44,762 bases of DNA, taken from the NCBI RefSeq assembly GCF_000767165.1, contig NZ_AXCZ01000005.1, positions 1 through 44,762 of the forward strand, in the 5' to 3' direction. This document shows positions 1 to 12,695 of this stretch, piece by piece (position 1 is the stretch's first letter; the number at the start of each line of letters is the position of its first letter). The position numbers and the translations under genes are program-made. This stretch comes from Cellulomonas bogoriensis 69B4 = DSM 16987. Its GTDB lineage: Bacteria; Actinomycetota; Actinomycetes; Actinomycetales; Cellulomonadaceae. The notes beneath the pieces are model-generated. The model searched no databases. It was not told the origin of the DNA and was given only the letters and a program-made list of their open reading frames with translations.

Positions 1-1
1 C

Positions 2-211
2 GCCGAGCAACGCGTCGTCGCCGCACCCGCTCGTACCGCCGCGCCCGACGAGACCGAGGCCACCGACCCCCACGACCCGTCGGCCCTGCCGGGCCCCCGT
101 ACCGCCACGCCCGCGCCCGCTCGTGGGACGGTCACGGCAGCACCGCCCCGAGCACGTACCGCCGCCCCCGGGGCTCGACCGACGGCCAGGGCCCCGCCGC
201 TCTCCCGGTGA
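2..211 (+). CDS. C-terminal end of an unidentified protein (5' truncated)
   Basis: The window opens inside a reading frame that runs from base 2 to a TGA at 209-211 and would give 69 residues. It is rich in Ala, Pro, Thr and Arg with an acidic patch (DETEATDPHD), which looks like a disordered C-terminal tail. Nearly every third codon position is G or C, as in the real genes nearby, which is the main reason to call it coding. The stop lies about 80 bases before the secDF start on the same strand, so the two may be co-transcribed. No domain is visible and I do not recognise the protein. In DNA this G+C-rich, open frames also occur by chance, so the call is tentative. Confidence 0.42.
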   Translation, partial: AEQRVVAAPARTAAPDETEATDPHDPSALPGPRTATPAPARGTVTAAPPRARTAAPGARPTARAPPLSR

Positions 212-290
212 GTCCACCGACCACGTCCTCGTCCGCGCCCACGTGCCGCGCGGCAGGGGGCCGCCACGAGGCCACTGGAGAGAACCACCG

Positions 291-2633
291 ATGTCACGTC
301 CCACCGAACCGACCACCGAGGGGAACCTGCGCAAACCCCTCGTCATCCGAGCCGTCCTGTCCCTCGTCGTCCTCGTCGGGGCGACCATCGCGGTCCTGAC
401 GACCGCCCCCACCCTGGGGCTGGACCTGCGCGGGGGCACCCAGATCGTCCTGGAGACCCAGGACTCCCCCACCGTCGAGGCCGACGCCGAGGCGACCGAC
501 CGGGCCCTGGAGGTCCTGCGCCGACGGATCGACGCCCTCGGCGTGGCCGAACCCACGGTGGTGCGCTCCGGGGAGCAGCGCATCGTCGTGGAGCTGCCGG
601 GCCTGCAGGATCCCTCCCAGGCGCTGGACGTGATCGGGCGCACCGCCCAGCTGACGTTCCACCCCGTGCTCGGCCCCGGGACCCAGGCGGACGTGGAAGG
701 CGACGTCACCGACGACATCGACACCACCGACACCAGCCTGGACGAGATCGTCCTGCAGACCGAGGACGGTGAGGTCCTGCGCCTGGGACCGTCGCGGCTG
801 ACGGGTGAGGGCGTGGACAACGCCTCCGCCCAGCTCGACACCCAGATGGCCGGCGGGTGGTTCGTGACGATCGACTTCCGGGGGGATGCGGGTCGCGCCT
901 GGGCCACCCTCACCGGCGAGGCCGCCTGCATGCCCGTCGGTGACCCGCAGCGGCGGGTCGCGATCGTCCTGGACGGCGAGATCATCACCTCCCCGCAGGT
1001 CAACCAGGGTGTGCCCTGCAACGTCGGCATCACCGGCGGCAGCACGCAGATCACCGGGAACTTCGGTCAGGAGGAGGCGCGCGAGCTGTCCGCCCTCATC
1101 CAGGGTGGCGCCCTGCCGGTGCCCGTCGAGGTCATCGAGCAGCGCACCGTCGGCCCCACGCTCGGCGCCAGCGCCATCGAGGCCAGCGTCCAGGCCATCA
1201 TCCTCGGCATCATCGCCACCGGGATCTTCATCATCGTCGTGTACCGCCTCATGGGCCTGCTGTCGGTGGTGGCGCTGCTGTGCTACGCCATGATCGCCTA
1301 CGCCGCCCTCATCACGCTGGGAGCCACGATCACCCTGCCCGGCCTCGCCGGGTTCGTCCTCGCGGTCGGGATGGCCGTGGACGCCAACGTCCTGGTCTAC
1401 GAACGGGCGCGGGAGGAGTGCGCGATCCGGGGCCGGACCCCACGAACCGCCGTCCGCGAAGGTTTCCGCCGGGCCCTGCCCGCCATCGTCGACTCGAACG
1501 TCACGACACTGATCTCCGCGGGTCTGCTGTTCATGCTCGCGTCCGGGCCCGTGCGGGGCTTCGGCGTCACGCTGACCATCGGTGTGCTGGCCTCGTTCTT
1601 CTCAGCGCTCGTCATCACGCGGGTCCTGGCAGAGATGGCTGCCGCGAACCGGGCCGTCGCCGCGCGCCCCGGGATCACCTCGCTCAACACGCTGGGGCGC
1701 CTGCGCGAACGGCTCAGCGCCACCGAGCCGCGGTTCATGGACGCACCGAGACGCTGGCTGATCGTGTCGCTCGTCGTCGTCCTGGTCGCAGGTGCCGGCG
1801 TGGTCGTCCGCGGCCTGGAGCTGGGTGTGGAGTTCACCGGCGGACGAAGCATCACGTACACCACGCAGGCTCAGGACGTCGACGTGGACGCCGCGCGTGA
1901 TGCCGTCGGCGCCGCCGGCTACCCGACCGCGGTCGTGCAGGAGTCCAGCGACGGGATCACGGTCCGCACCAGCCCGATCGGTGAGGAGGACCAGCGGAGC
2001 ATCCGGGACGCGATCGCGTCCGTGGCCGGTGACGCCGAGGTGCTGAACGACGAGCTGATCGGGCCCAGCCTCGGTGCCGAGCTGCGGCGCAACGCCCTGA
2101 TCGCGCTGGGCATCGCGTTGCTGGCACAGCTCACCTACCTGGCGATCCGGTTCCGGTGGACGTTCTCCTCCGGCGCGGTGGCAGCCCTGGCGACCAACGT
2201 GGCTGTCGTCATCGGCGTGTTCGCGTGGGCGGGCAAGCCCCTGGGTGGGGTGTTCCTCGCCGCGCTGCTCACCGTCATCGGTTACTCCGTGAACGACTCT
2301 GTCATCACCTTCGACCGGATCCGAGAACTCAGACGCACCAGCGGCGACGAGCCGTTCTACCGGACGGCCGCGCAAGCGGTACTGCAGACGCTCCCCCGGA
2401 CCGTCAACACCAGCGTGAGCACGCTGTTCGTGCTCGTGGCGCTGCTGGTGCTCGGTGGCGACTCGCTGGGTGACTTCGCGCTCGCGCTCGTCCTGGGTGT
2501 GATCGTGGGGACGGTCTCGACGGTGGCGGTCGCAGTGCCGCTCACCACAGGTCTGGAGCGCCGCTACCCTGCTCCCCCGCCCCGGCCCAAGGTCCCCGCC
2601 GGGGAGCGTCGGGACGACGGGGCTGTCGTCTAG
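291..2633 (+). CDS. secDF: Protein translocase subunit SecDF (SecD-SecF fusion)
   Basis: This 780-residue membrane protein joins SecD and SecF in one chain. The family uses the proton gradient to pull preproteins out of the SecYEG channel on the outer face of the membrane. The SecD half has a first membrane segment near residues 18-36, the DLRGG motif at 45-49, a large extracytoplasmic domain to about 290, then five membrane segments including conserved Asp364 (GMAVDANVLVYER). The SecF half begins near 481 with a membrane segment, FTGG at 515-518, and five more segments with Asp669 (GYSVNDSVITFDR). Two cysteines in the external domain, Cys213 and Cys243, could form a disulfide. ATG 291 is chosen because GGAGAG lies 8 nt upstream; the frame stays open further upstream, but that part does not resemble SecD. 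Many actinobacteria encode separate secD and secF, so this may be the only copy or a second, fused one. Confidence 0.92.
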   Translation: MSRPTEPTTEGNLRKPLVIRAVLSLVVLVGATIAVLTTAPTLGLDLRGGTQIVLETQDSPTVEADAEATDRALEVLRRRIDALGVAEPTVVRSGEQRIVVELPGLQDPSQALDVIGRTAQLTFHPVLGPGTQADVEGDVTDDIDTTDTSLDEIVLQTEDGEVLRLGPSRLTGEGVDNASAQLDTQMAGGWFVTIDFRGDAGRAWATLTGEAACMPVGDPQRRVAIVLDGEIITSPQVNQGVPCNVGITGGSTQITGNFGQEEARELSALIQGGALPVPVEVIEQRTVGPTLGASAIEASVQAIILGIIATGIFIIVVYRLMGLLSVVALLCYAMIAYAALITLGATITLPGLAGFVLAVGMAVDANVLVYERAREECAIRGRTPRTAVREGFRRALPAIVDSNVTTLISAGLLFMLASGPVRGFGVTLTIGVLASFFSALVITRVLAEMAAANRAVAARPGITSLNTLGRLRERLSATEPRFMDAPRRWLIVSLVVVLVAGAGVVVRGLELGVEFTGGRSITYTTQAQDVDVDAARDAVGAAGYPTAVVQESSDGITVRTSPIGEEDQRSIRDAIASVAGDAEVLNDELIGPSLGAELRRNALIALGIALLAQLTYLAIRFRWTFSSGAVAALATNVAVVIGVFAWAGKPLGGVFLAALLTVIGYSVNDSVITFDRIRELRRTSGDEPFYRTAAQAVLQTLPRTVNTSVSTLFVLVALLVLGGDSLGDFALALVLGVIVGTVSTVAVAVPLTTGLERRYPAPPPRPKVPAGERRDDGAVV

Positions 2634-2648
2634 CCCTGCACCGAGCAG

Positions 2649-2685
2649 GTCGTCGGGTGCCCCGAACGCCTGGGCACCCGACGAC
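2649..2685 (+). terminator. Hairpin terminator after secDF
   Basis: A perfect 14-bp inverted repeat (2649-2662 with 2672-2685) encloses a 9-base loop and starts 15 bases after the secDF stop. There is no T-run, as is common for actinobacterial terminators. It separates secDF from the next gene. Confidence 0.75.
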
Positions 2686-2746
2686 GGGGCCGGTCCTGGA
2701 CGGTCACCGGGTTGCACGCGCACGGGCCTGGGCGCACGGTGAGCAG

Positions 2747-3010
2747 ATGAGCGCGCACCCTCCTCGCGGCAGACCGGACCACCACGACCCGACATCCGGG
2801 TGGGGTGGTGCCCCACCCGCGTACAGCGCACTGACCCTCAGGATCGTCCTCGCAGGCTTCGGTGTGGTCCTGGGCGCAGGGCTGGTGGCGTGGGCGCTGC
2901 TGACGACCGCGCCGGTGGCGTTCGCCCTGCTGGGGGTCGCCGTGCTGCTCCTGGCCCTGGTCAACCTGGTGGTCGTGGTGCGCCGCAAGACCCGCGGGGA
3001 GCCCGGGTGA
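2747..3010 (+). CDS. Small two-helix membrane protein, possibly DUF6343-like
   Basis: This 87-residue protein has a polar, His/Pro-rich N-terminus (about 1-28) followed by two hydrophobic segments near residues 31-51 and 55-78, and ends in a basic tail (RRKTRG). That pattern suggests a small membrane protein with two helices. The motif ALTLRIVLAGFG resembles the DUF6343 group of actinobacterial membrane proteins, but this is recall from pattern, not a search. Its TGA overlaps the GTG start of the following flavoprotein gene (GTGA), so the two are translationally coupled. ATG 2747 is chosen because the hydrophobic core follows at a normal distance and the open frame upstream runs through the secDF terminator. 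Function unknown. Confidence 0.65.
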   Translation: MSAHPPRGRPDHHDPTSGWGGAPPAYSALTLRIVLAGFGVVLGAGLVAWALLTTAPVAFALLGVAVLLLALVNLVVVVRRKTRGEPG

Positions 3011-3963
3011 GCACGCAGGCCGACGTCGACGTCCTGGTGGTGGGCGCCGGACCAGCCGGACTCAACGGTGCGCTGGTGCTCGCCCGGTCACGCCGGACGG
3101 TCCTGGTGGTCGACGCCGGTGCCCCACGGAACGCGCCGGCCCCCCACATGCACGGCTACCTGGGCCTGGAGGGCGCTTCACCCGCGGACCTCATCGAGCG
3201 CGGGCGGGCCGAGGTCACCGGGTACGGGGCCGAGGTCCGCTCCGGGACCGTGTGCACGCTGACGCTCGACGACGGCGGCGGCCACGTCAGGGCGACCCTC
3301 GCGGACGGGGACGTGCTCACGGCGCGCAGGGCCCTGGTGACCACGGGCCTCACCGACGTCCTCCCCACGGTCCCCGGGCTCACCGACCGATGGGGGCTCG
3401 ACGTCCTGCACTGCCCCTACTGCCACGGGTGGGAGGCCCGCGACCAGGCCGTCGCGGTGCTCGCCACCACCGCGGCCGAGGCGGACAAGGCGCTGGTCAT
3501 GCACCAGTGGTCCGACGACGTGGTCCTGGTCCTGCACGGCCCTGGACCCTCCGATCTCACCGAGCGGACCAGGGCAGCGCTCGAGGCGCTGGGTGTCCGC
3601 CTGGACACCGGTCCGGTCGAGAGGCTCCAGGTGGAGGGCGGGCGCCTGACAGGCGTGCGCATGCGGGACGGGCGGTCACTCCCCTGCGACATCCTCGTGG
3701 TCCAGCCCACGGTCCGGGCCCGGGACGACCTGCTCACCGCACTTGGCGCCCAGGTGCGCTCGGGTCCGTACGGCGAGCTCGTGGTGACCGAGACCGACGG
3801 CTTCACCGGCCTGCCCGGGGTGTGGGCCGCGGGGAACGTGACAGACCCGGCCGCACAGGTCGTCACCTCCGCAGCCGACGGGTACCGCGCGGCGCTCAGC
3901 ATCGACGCGAGTCTCATGACCGAGGACGTCGACGCGGCGATAGCCGCCTCGTCACGCACGTGA
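3007..3963 (+). CDS. Thioredoxin-reductase-like FAD disulfide oxidoreductase
   Basis: This 318-residue protein has the low-molecular-weight thioredoxin reductase fold. The FAD-binding GAGPAG is at residues 13-18, a redox pair CPYC (Cys136 and Cys139, in CPYCHGWE) follows, and the C-terminal FAD motif GVWAAGNVTDPAAQ is present. The second Rossmann motif is unusual: where NADPH-binding members have a glycine-rich GxGxxA/G, this one reads AVLATTAAEAD (about 151-159), with no glycine. NADPH use is therefore doubtful even though the dithiol and FAD sites look intact. The GTG start overlaps the upstream stop by 4 bases and has GGGGAG 5 nt before it. A strong bidirectional hairpin follows. The physiological partner (thioredoxin, another thiol protein, or a small disulfide) cannot be read from the sequence. 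Confidence 0.82.
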   Translation: MSTQADVDVLVVGAGPAGLNGALVLARSRRTVLVVDAGAPRNAPAPHMHGYLGLEGASPADLIERGRAEVTGYGAEVRSGTVCTLTLDDGGGHVRATLADGDVLTARRALVTTGLTDVLPTVPGLTDRWGLDVLHCPYCHGWEARDQAVAVLATTAAEADKALVMHQWSDDVVLVLHGPGPSDLTERTRAALEALGVRLDTGPVERLQVEGGRLTGVRMRDGRSLPCDILVVQPTVRARDDLLTALGAQVRSGPYGELVVTETDGFTGLPGVWAAGNVTDPAAQVVTSAADGYRAALSIDASLMTEDVDAAIAASSRT

Positions 3964-3976
3964 GGCGCCGCTGACG

Positions 3977-4014
3977 CACGACAGCCCCGGGGCGCGAACC
4001 CCGGGGCTGTCGTG
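3977..4014. terminator. Bidirectional terminator between flavoprotein gene and pyk
   Basis: A perfect 16-bp G+C-rich inverted repeat (3977-3992 with 3999-4014) with a 6-base loop lies 13 bases after the flavoprotein stop and 30 bases beyond the pyk stop. It is placed to stop transcription from both converging genes. Confidence 0.85.
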
Positions 4015-4044
4015 TGACGTCGCGGTGGTCGGTGGACCAGCCGG

Positions 4045-5469
4045 TCAGCGGTTGGAGAGCTCGGTGCCGATCTTGTGGACCAGCAGCGAGTTGGTCGTGC
4101 CCGGGACACCCACCGGCGCACCGCACACGATCACCACGCGGTCACCTTCCTCGGCGAGGCCGTTGGCGCGGAGCATCTGGTCGACCTGCATGACCATCGC
4201 GTCGGTGTGCTCGACCTTCGGCACCTCGTAGGTGCTGACGCCCCAGGAGAGCGCCAGAGTGTTACGGACCGCCGTCTCGGGTGTGAACGCGATCAGAGGG
4301 ATCGACGCCCGCAGGCGGGACATGCGGCGCGCGGAGTCACCGGTCTGGGTGAAGGTGACCAGGTACTTCACCCCGAGGGTCTCACCGACCTCAGCGGCGG
4401 CACGCGTGATCGCGCCACCGCGGGTCTGCGGGCTCCAGCCGAGGGGCGCGATGCGGTCGCTCCCGTGCTCCTCGGTGTTCTCGATGATCCGGGCCATGGT
4501 GCGGACGGCCTCGATCGGGTAGTCGCCCACGCTCGTCTCGCCGGAGAGCATGACCGCGTCAGCACCGTCGAGGACCGCGTTCGCGCAGTCAGAGGCCTCG
4601 GCGCGGGTGGGCCGCGGCGCGGAGATCATCGACTCCAGAACCTGGGTCGCGACGATGACCGGCTTGGCGGACCGACGGCACAGCTCGATCGCGCGCTTCT
4701 GGACCAGGGGGACCTGCTCGAGCGGCAGCTCCACACCGAGGTCGCCACGAGCGACCATGACACCGTCGAACGCGTCGACGATCTCGGCCAGGTTGTCGAC
4801 CGCCTGCGGCTTCTCGACCTTCGCGATGACCGGGACGGTGCGCCCCTCCTCGGCCATGATCGCAGCGACGTCGTCGTAGTCCACGGCGCTGCGGACGAAC
4901 GACAGCGCGATGAGGTCTGCACCGAGGCGCAGCGCCCACCGCAGGTCCGTCTCGTCCTTGTCCGACATGGCGGGCACGCTCACGGCCACGCCCGGGAGGT
5001 TCAGGCCCTTGTTGTTCGAGACCGGGCCCGGGACCTCGACACGCGTGACGACCCGCTCGCCCTCGACGGCCGTGATGCGGACAGCCACCCGGCCGTCGTC
5101 GATGAGGATCCGGTCCCCGACCTTCGCGTCACCGGGCAGGCCCTTGTACGTGGTGGAGACGAGCTCCTTGGTGCCGGGGACGTCCTCGGTCGTGATGGTG
5201 AAGATGTCACCGACGGCGAGCTCGTGCTTGCCCTCCACGAAGCGACCCAGGCGGATCTTGGGGCCCTGCAGGTCGACGAGGACCGCCACGGCCTTGCCGG
5301 ACGCCTTCGCCGCAGCGCGCACCCGGTTGATGACTGCCTCGTGCTCGGAGGCGTCACCGTGGCTGCGGTTGATCCGCGCCACGTCCATCCCCGCGTCCAC
5401 GAGGGCTTGGATCTGCTCGGGCGACTCGGTAGCCGGTCCGATGGTGCACACAATCTTGGCTCTACGCAT
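4045..5469 (-). CDS. pyk: Pyruvate kinase
   Basis: Pyruvate kinase converts phosphoenolpyruvate and ADP to pyruvate and ATP, the last step of glycolysis, in the cytoplasm. The 474-residue length is normal. Visible signatures are KIVCTIGPAT near the N-terminus, DLQGPKIRLGRF, the catalytic-lysine region IAKVEKPQAV, VARGDLGVELP, and RAEASDCANAVLDGADAVMLSGET in the A domain, followed by the C-terminal regulatory domain. One point differs from the common family sequence: the N-x-SHG motif near residues 34-38 reads NRSHG instead of NFSHG, with Arg35 in place of Phe. The gene stands alone: gltD ends 130 bases upstream and a strong terminator lies downstream. The start ATG lies 6 nt from a TAGGCT -10 box, which suggests a leaderless transcript, though a GGAG also lies just before the ATG. 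Confidence 0.96.
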   Translation of the reverse strand: MRRAKIVCTIGPATESPEQIQALVDAGMDVARINRSHGDASEHEAVINRVRAAAKASGKAVAVLVDLQGPKIRLGRFVEGKHELAVGDIFTITTEDVPGTKELVSTTYKGLPGDAKVGDRILIDDGRVAVRITAVEGERVVTRVEVPGPVSNNKGLNLPGVAVSVPAMSDKDETDLRWALRLGADLIALSFVRSAVDYDDVAAIMAEEGRTVPVIAKVEKPQAVDNLAEIVDAFDGVMVARGDLGVELPLEQVPLVQKRAIELCRRSAKPVIVATQVLESMISAPRPTRAEASDCANAVLDGADAVMLSGETSVGDYPIEAVRTMARIIENTEEHGSDRIAPLGWSPQTRGGAITRAAAEVGETLGVKYLVTFTQTGDSARRMSRLRASIPLIAFTPETAVRNTLALSWGVSTYEVPKVEHTDAMVMQVDQMLRANGLAEEGDRVVIVCGAPVGVPGTTNSLLVHKIGTELSNR

Positions 5470-5475
5470 GTCTCC

Positions 5476-5481
5476 AGCCTA
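5476..5481 (-). promoter_or_regulatory. -10 box of pyk (leaderless layout)
   Basis: TAGGCT on the minus strand is separated from the pyk ATG by 6 nt, so a normal transcription start would fall at or next to the first base of the start codon. A loose -35 (CTGAAG) lies 18 nt further upstream. Confidence 0.55.
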
Positions 5482-5599
5482 TGTCCTCGAAGCCGGGACC
5501 TTCAGGTCCACGGCGGTCGTTGTCGTGCGGTACACCCCCGGAAGAGCGACGAACCGCCGGGCTTGGGGGGTTTCTCCCGACGGGTCGTGGGGTTGTGGT

Positions 5600-7073
5600 T
5601 CAGGGGCGCATCGCGCGGGTGCTCGGCGACACCGGCACCGGGAGCTCGGTGCTGCCGCGCAGGTAGGAGTCCACGTGGGCGGCCGCCGCGCGTCCCTCGG
5701 CGATCGCCCAGACGATCAGCGACTGGCCGCGACCGGCGTCCCCGGCGACGAACACGCCGGGCAACGACGTGGAGTAGTCCTCGGCGCGGGCGATCGATCC
5801 TCGACCGGTCAGCGCCGCGCCGGTCTGCTCCACGAGGGTGAACGTGTCCGGACCGGTGAATCCCATGGCCACCAGCACGAGGTCGGCCCGGATCAGGTTC
5901 TCGCTCCCGGGCTCCGGCACACGGCGCCCGTCGGGCAGGTACCGGGTGCGCGCGACGCGGAGGTGGCGCACGTTCCCGTGCTCGTCCCCCTCGAACCCGA
6001 CGGTCGAGGCCAGGTAGGCGCGCTCCCCGCCCTCCTCGTGGGAGGTGGACACCTCGTAGAGCACCGGGTCGGTGGGCCACGGCTGGTTCGGCGGGCGGTC
6101 GACCGGCGGCTGGATGCCGATCGCCAGGGTGGTGACGGATGCCGCCCCCTGGCGCAGCGCCGTACCCAGGCAGTCCGACCCGGTGTCACCGCCACCGATG
6201 ACGACCACGTGCTTGCCGGCGGCGCTGATCTGGTCGGGGACGTCCGTCCCCGCGACGACGGCGTTCGCCTGCCGCAGGTAGTCCATGGCCGGGTGAATTC
6301 CGTGCAGATCGGCACCGGGCACGTCGAGGACGCGGGGTACCGGCGCGCCGGTCGCGACCAGGACCGCGTCGTAACGGGCGCGGAGCTCCTTCCACGTGAT
6401 GTCCGTGCCGATCTCCACGCCCGGGCGGAACCGGGTCCCCTCGGCCTCCATCTGGTCGATCCGGCGGTCGATGTGGGACTTCTCGAGCTTGAAGTCGGGC
6501 ACTCCGTACCGGAGCAGACCCCCGATGCGGTCGTCCCTCTCGAAGACGGCGACGGTGTGGCCGGCACGCGTCAGCTGCTGGGCCGCGGCGAGCCCGGCGG
6601 GCCCGGAACCCACGACAGCGACGGTGCTCCCGGTGAGGAAGTACGGCACCTGCGGCGTGACCAGGCCACGTGCGAACGCCTCGTCGATGATCGAGACCTC
6701 GACGTTCTTGATGGTCACCGGCGGTTCGGAGATCCCGAGCACGCACGACGTCTCGCACGGTGCCGGGCAGATCCGGCCCGTGAACTCCGGGAAGTTGTTG
6801 GTCGCGTGCAGCCTGTCCGCTGCCTCGGCCCACTGCCCCTTCCACACCAGGTCGTTCCACTCGGGGATGAGGTTCCCCAGGGGGCAGCCGGTGTGGCAGA
6901 ACGGGATCCCGCAGTCCATGCACCGTCCGGCCTGCCGGTGGAGCATCGCACCGTGCCCGGGGTCCGACGACGCGGCACGGTGCTCCACGACCTCCCGCCA
7001 GTCCATGAGCCGGACCGGCACGGGCCGGACCGGCGGGAGCTCGCGGTCACGGACCTTGAGGAACCCACGTGGA

Positions 7074-7081
<8 letters not shown>
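5600..7081 (-). CDS. gltD: Glutamate synthase small subunit
   Basis: GltD is the NADPH-oxidising, FAD-containing subunit that feeds electrons to GltB for making glutamate from glutamine and 2-oxoglutarate. The 493-residue protein has the two N-terminal cysteine groups of the family: Cys54, 57, 62 and 66 (CMDCGIPFC) and Cys105, 109 and 113 (CPAPCETSC). It then has the FAD motif [12 protein letters not shown] near 150 and the nucleotide motif [10 protein letters not shown] near 290. The GTG at 7081 is chosen because it overlaps the gltB stop by 8 bases and yields the typical N-terminus [13 protein letters not shown]; the frame continues upstream only as a shadow of gltB. It is the distal gene of gltBD. 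Confidence 0.95.
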
Positions 7082-11636
<4,555 letters not shown>

Positions 11637-11658
11637 GAACACCGTCCTCGAGCGGTCC

Positions 11659-11697
11659 ACATGGGACCTTGGTCGTAGTCAGCAGGAGACATGGGAC
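11659..11697. repeat. Two 9-bp direct repeats upstream of gltB
   Basis: ACATGGGAC occurs at 11659-11667 and again at 11689-11697, exactly 30 bp apart, which is about three helical turns. They lie 23-61 bases upstream of the gltB ATG, so they could be binding sites for a nitrogen regulator or chance. A TATCGT sequence on the minus strand at 11719-11724 could be a -10 box for gltB. Confidence 0.3.
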
Positions 11698-11779
11698 ACC
11701 GTTGGCCCAAACGTGGCGACGATACAAGGCGCCAACCCGGTTGAGGAGGGGGTGCAGGGTGACATATCTCACCTGCGCC

Positions 11780-11801
11780 CCCTGGGGTCAGAACCTCAGG
11801 G
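11780..11801 (-). terminator. Weak hairpin at the lgt stop codon
   Basis: A 9-bp stem with one G-U pair (11780-11788 with 11793-11801) and a 4-base loop overlaps the lgt stop codon at 11796-11798. It might reduce read-through from trpCBA-lgt into gltBD. It is far weaker than the other hairpins in the window. Confidence 0.3.
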
Positions 11802-12695
11802 TGAGTCTGGCGAATCGGGGGCCGGGTGGGCCTGTTCGTCCGCAGCCGTCGCCTGCTGCACGGTGGTCTCGCGTCCGGGGTGTCGACGTCCCACGACGAC
11901 GAACGCTACCAGCGCCACGACCCCCAGGATCAGCGAGGTCCAGACGTTGAGTCGGAACGGTCCGATGACCTCGGCCGGGTCGATGCGCAGCGCCTCGATC
12001 CACCCCCGCCCTGCGGTGTACGTCAGGACGTACAGCCAGAACACGCGGCCGTGCCCGAGGCGGAAGCGGCGATCGGCCCAGATGATCAGGGCCGCGGCGG
12101 CGAGGTTCCAGAGGATCTCGTAGAGGAACGTCGGGTGGAACAGGGTGTCGGGCGGGAGACCGTCAGGAAAGGTGGGGCTCGCGGGGTCGATCTGCAGACC
12201 CCACGGGAGCTCGGTGGGTGACCCGAAGAGCTCCTGGTTGAACCAGTTCCCCAGGCGCCCGATCGCCTGCGCGACGAGCAGTCCTGGTGCGACGGCGTCG
12301 GCGAACGCCGTGAACCGTACGCCGGCCCGGCGTGCACCGATCCAGGCCCCGACCGCGCCGAAGCCGATGGCGCCCCATACCCCCAGTCCGCCCTCCCAGA
12401 CGGCGAACGCGGCCATCGGGTCCCCACCCTCACCGAAGTACCGTCCGGGGCTGGTGAGCACGTGGTAGGCCCGTCCACCGACGATCCCGAACGGCACCGC
12501 CCAGAACACGATGTCCAGGACGGTGTCGGGGTTGCCTCCGCGGGCGGCCCACCGTCGCCTGGTCATCCACACGGCGACGGCGATCCCGGCGAGGATCGAC
12601 AACGAGTAGGCGCGCAACGGCACCGGGCCCAGGTACCAGACCGCCTGGGGCGGGCTGGGGATCCCTGAGGCGAGCACCGCAGCGGTGAGGCTCAT
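11796..12695 (-). CDS. lgt: Prolipoprotein diacylglyceryl transferase
   Basis: Lgt transfers diacylglycerol from phosphatidylglycerol to the lipobox cysteine of prolipoproteins, the first step of lipoprotein maturation at the membrane. The 299-residue protein has about seven hydrophobic segments and the family signatures GGRAYHVL and GRLGNWFNQELFG, with conserved Arg, Asn and Glu positions. The C-terminus is short and polar (EQAHPAPDSPDSP). Its ATG overlaps the trpA stop by 4 bases (ATGA), so it is translated with the trp genes; linkage of lgt to trpCBA is common in actinobacteria. The lipoprotein FKBP elsewhere in this window is a predicted substrate. Confidence 0.95.
   Translation of the reverse strand: MSLTAAVLASGIPSPPQAVWYLGPVPLRAYSLSILAGIAVAVWMTRRRWAARGGNPDTVLDIVFWAVPFGIVGGRAYHVLTSPGRYFGEGGDPMAAFAVWEGGLGVWGAIGFGAVGAWIGARRAGVRFTAFADAVAPGLLVAQAIGRLGNWFNQELFGSPTELPWGLQIDPASPTFPDGLPPDTLFHPTFLYEILWNLAAAALIIWADRRFRLGHGRVFWLYVLTYTAGRGWIEALRIDPAEVIGPFRLNVWTSLILGVVALVAFVVVGRRHPGRETTVQQATAADEQAHPAPDSPDSP

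Noticed and set aside
1602-2831. A 409-codon minus-strand frame opposite secDF
   Set aside because: It lies antisense to conserved SecF sequence, has no recognisable domain and runs through the secDF terminator.
5482-5599. Terminator after gltD
   Set aside because: Only short imperfect stems with long loops are present on the minus strand, far weaker than the other hairpins in the window.
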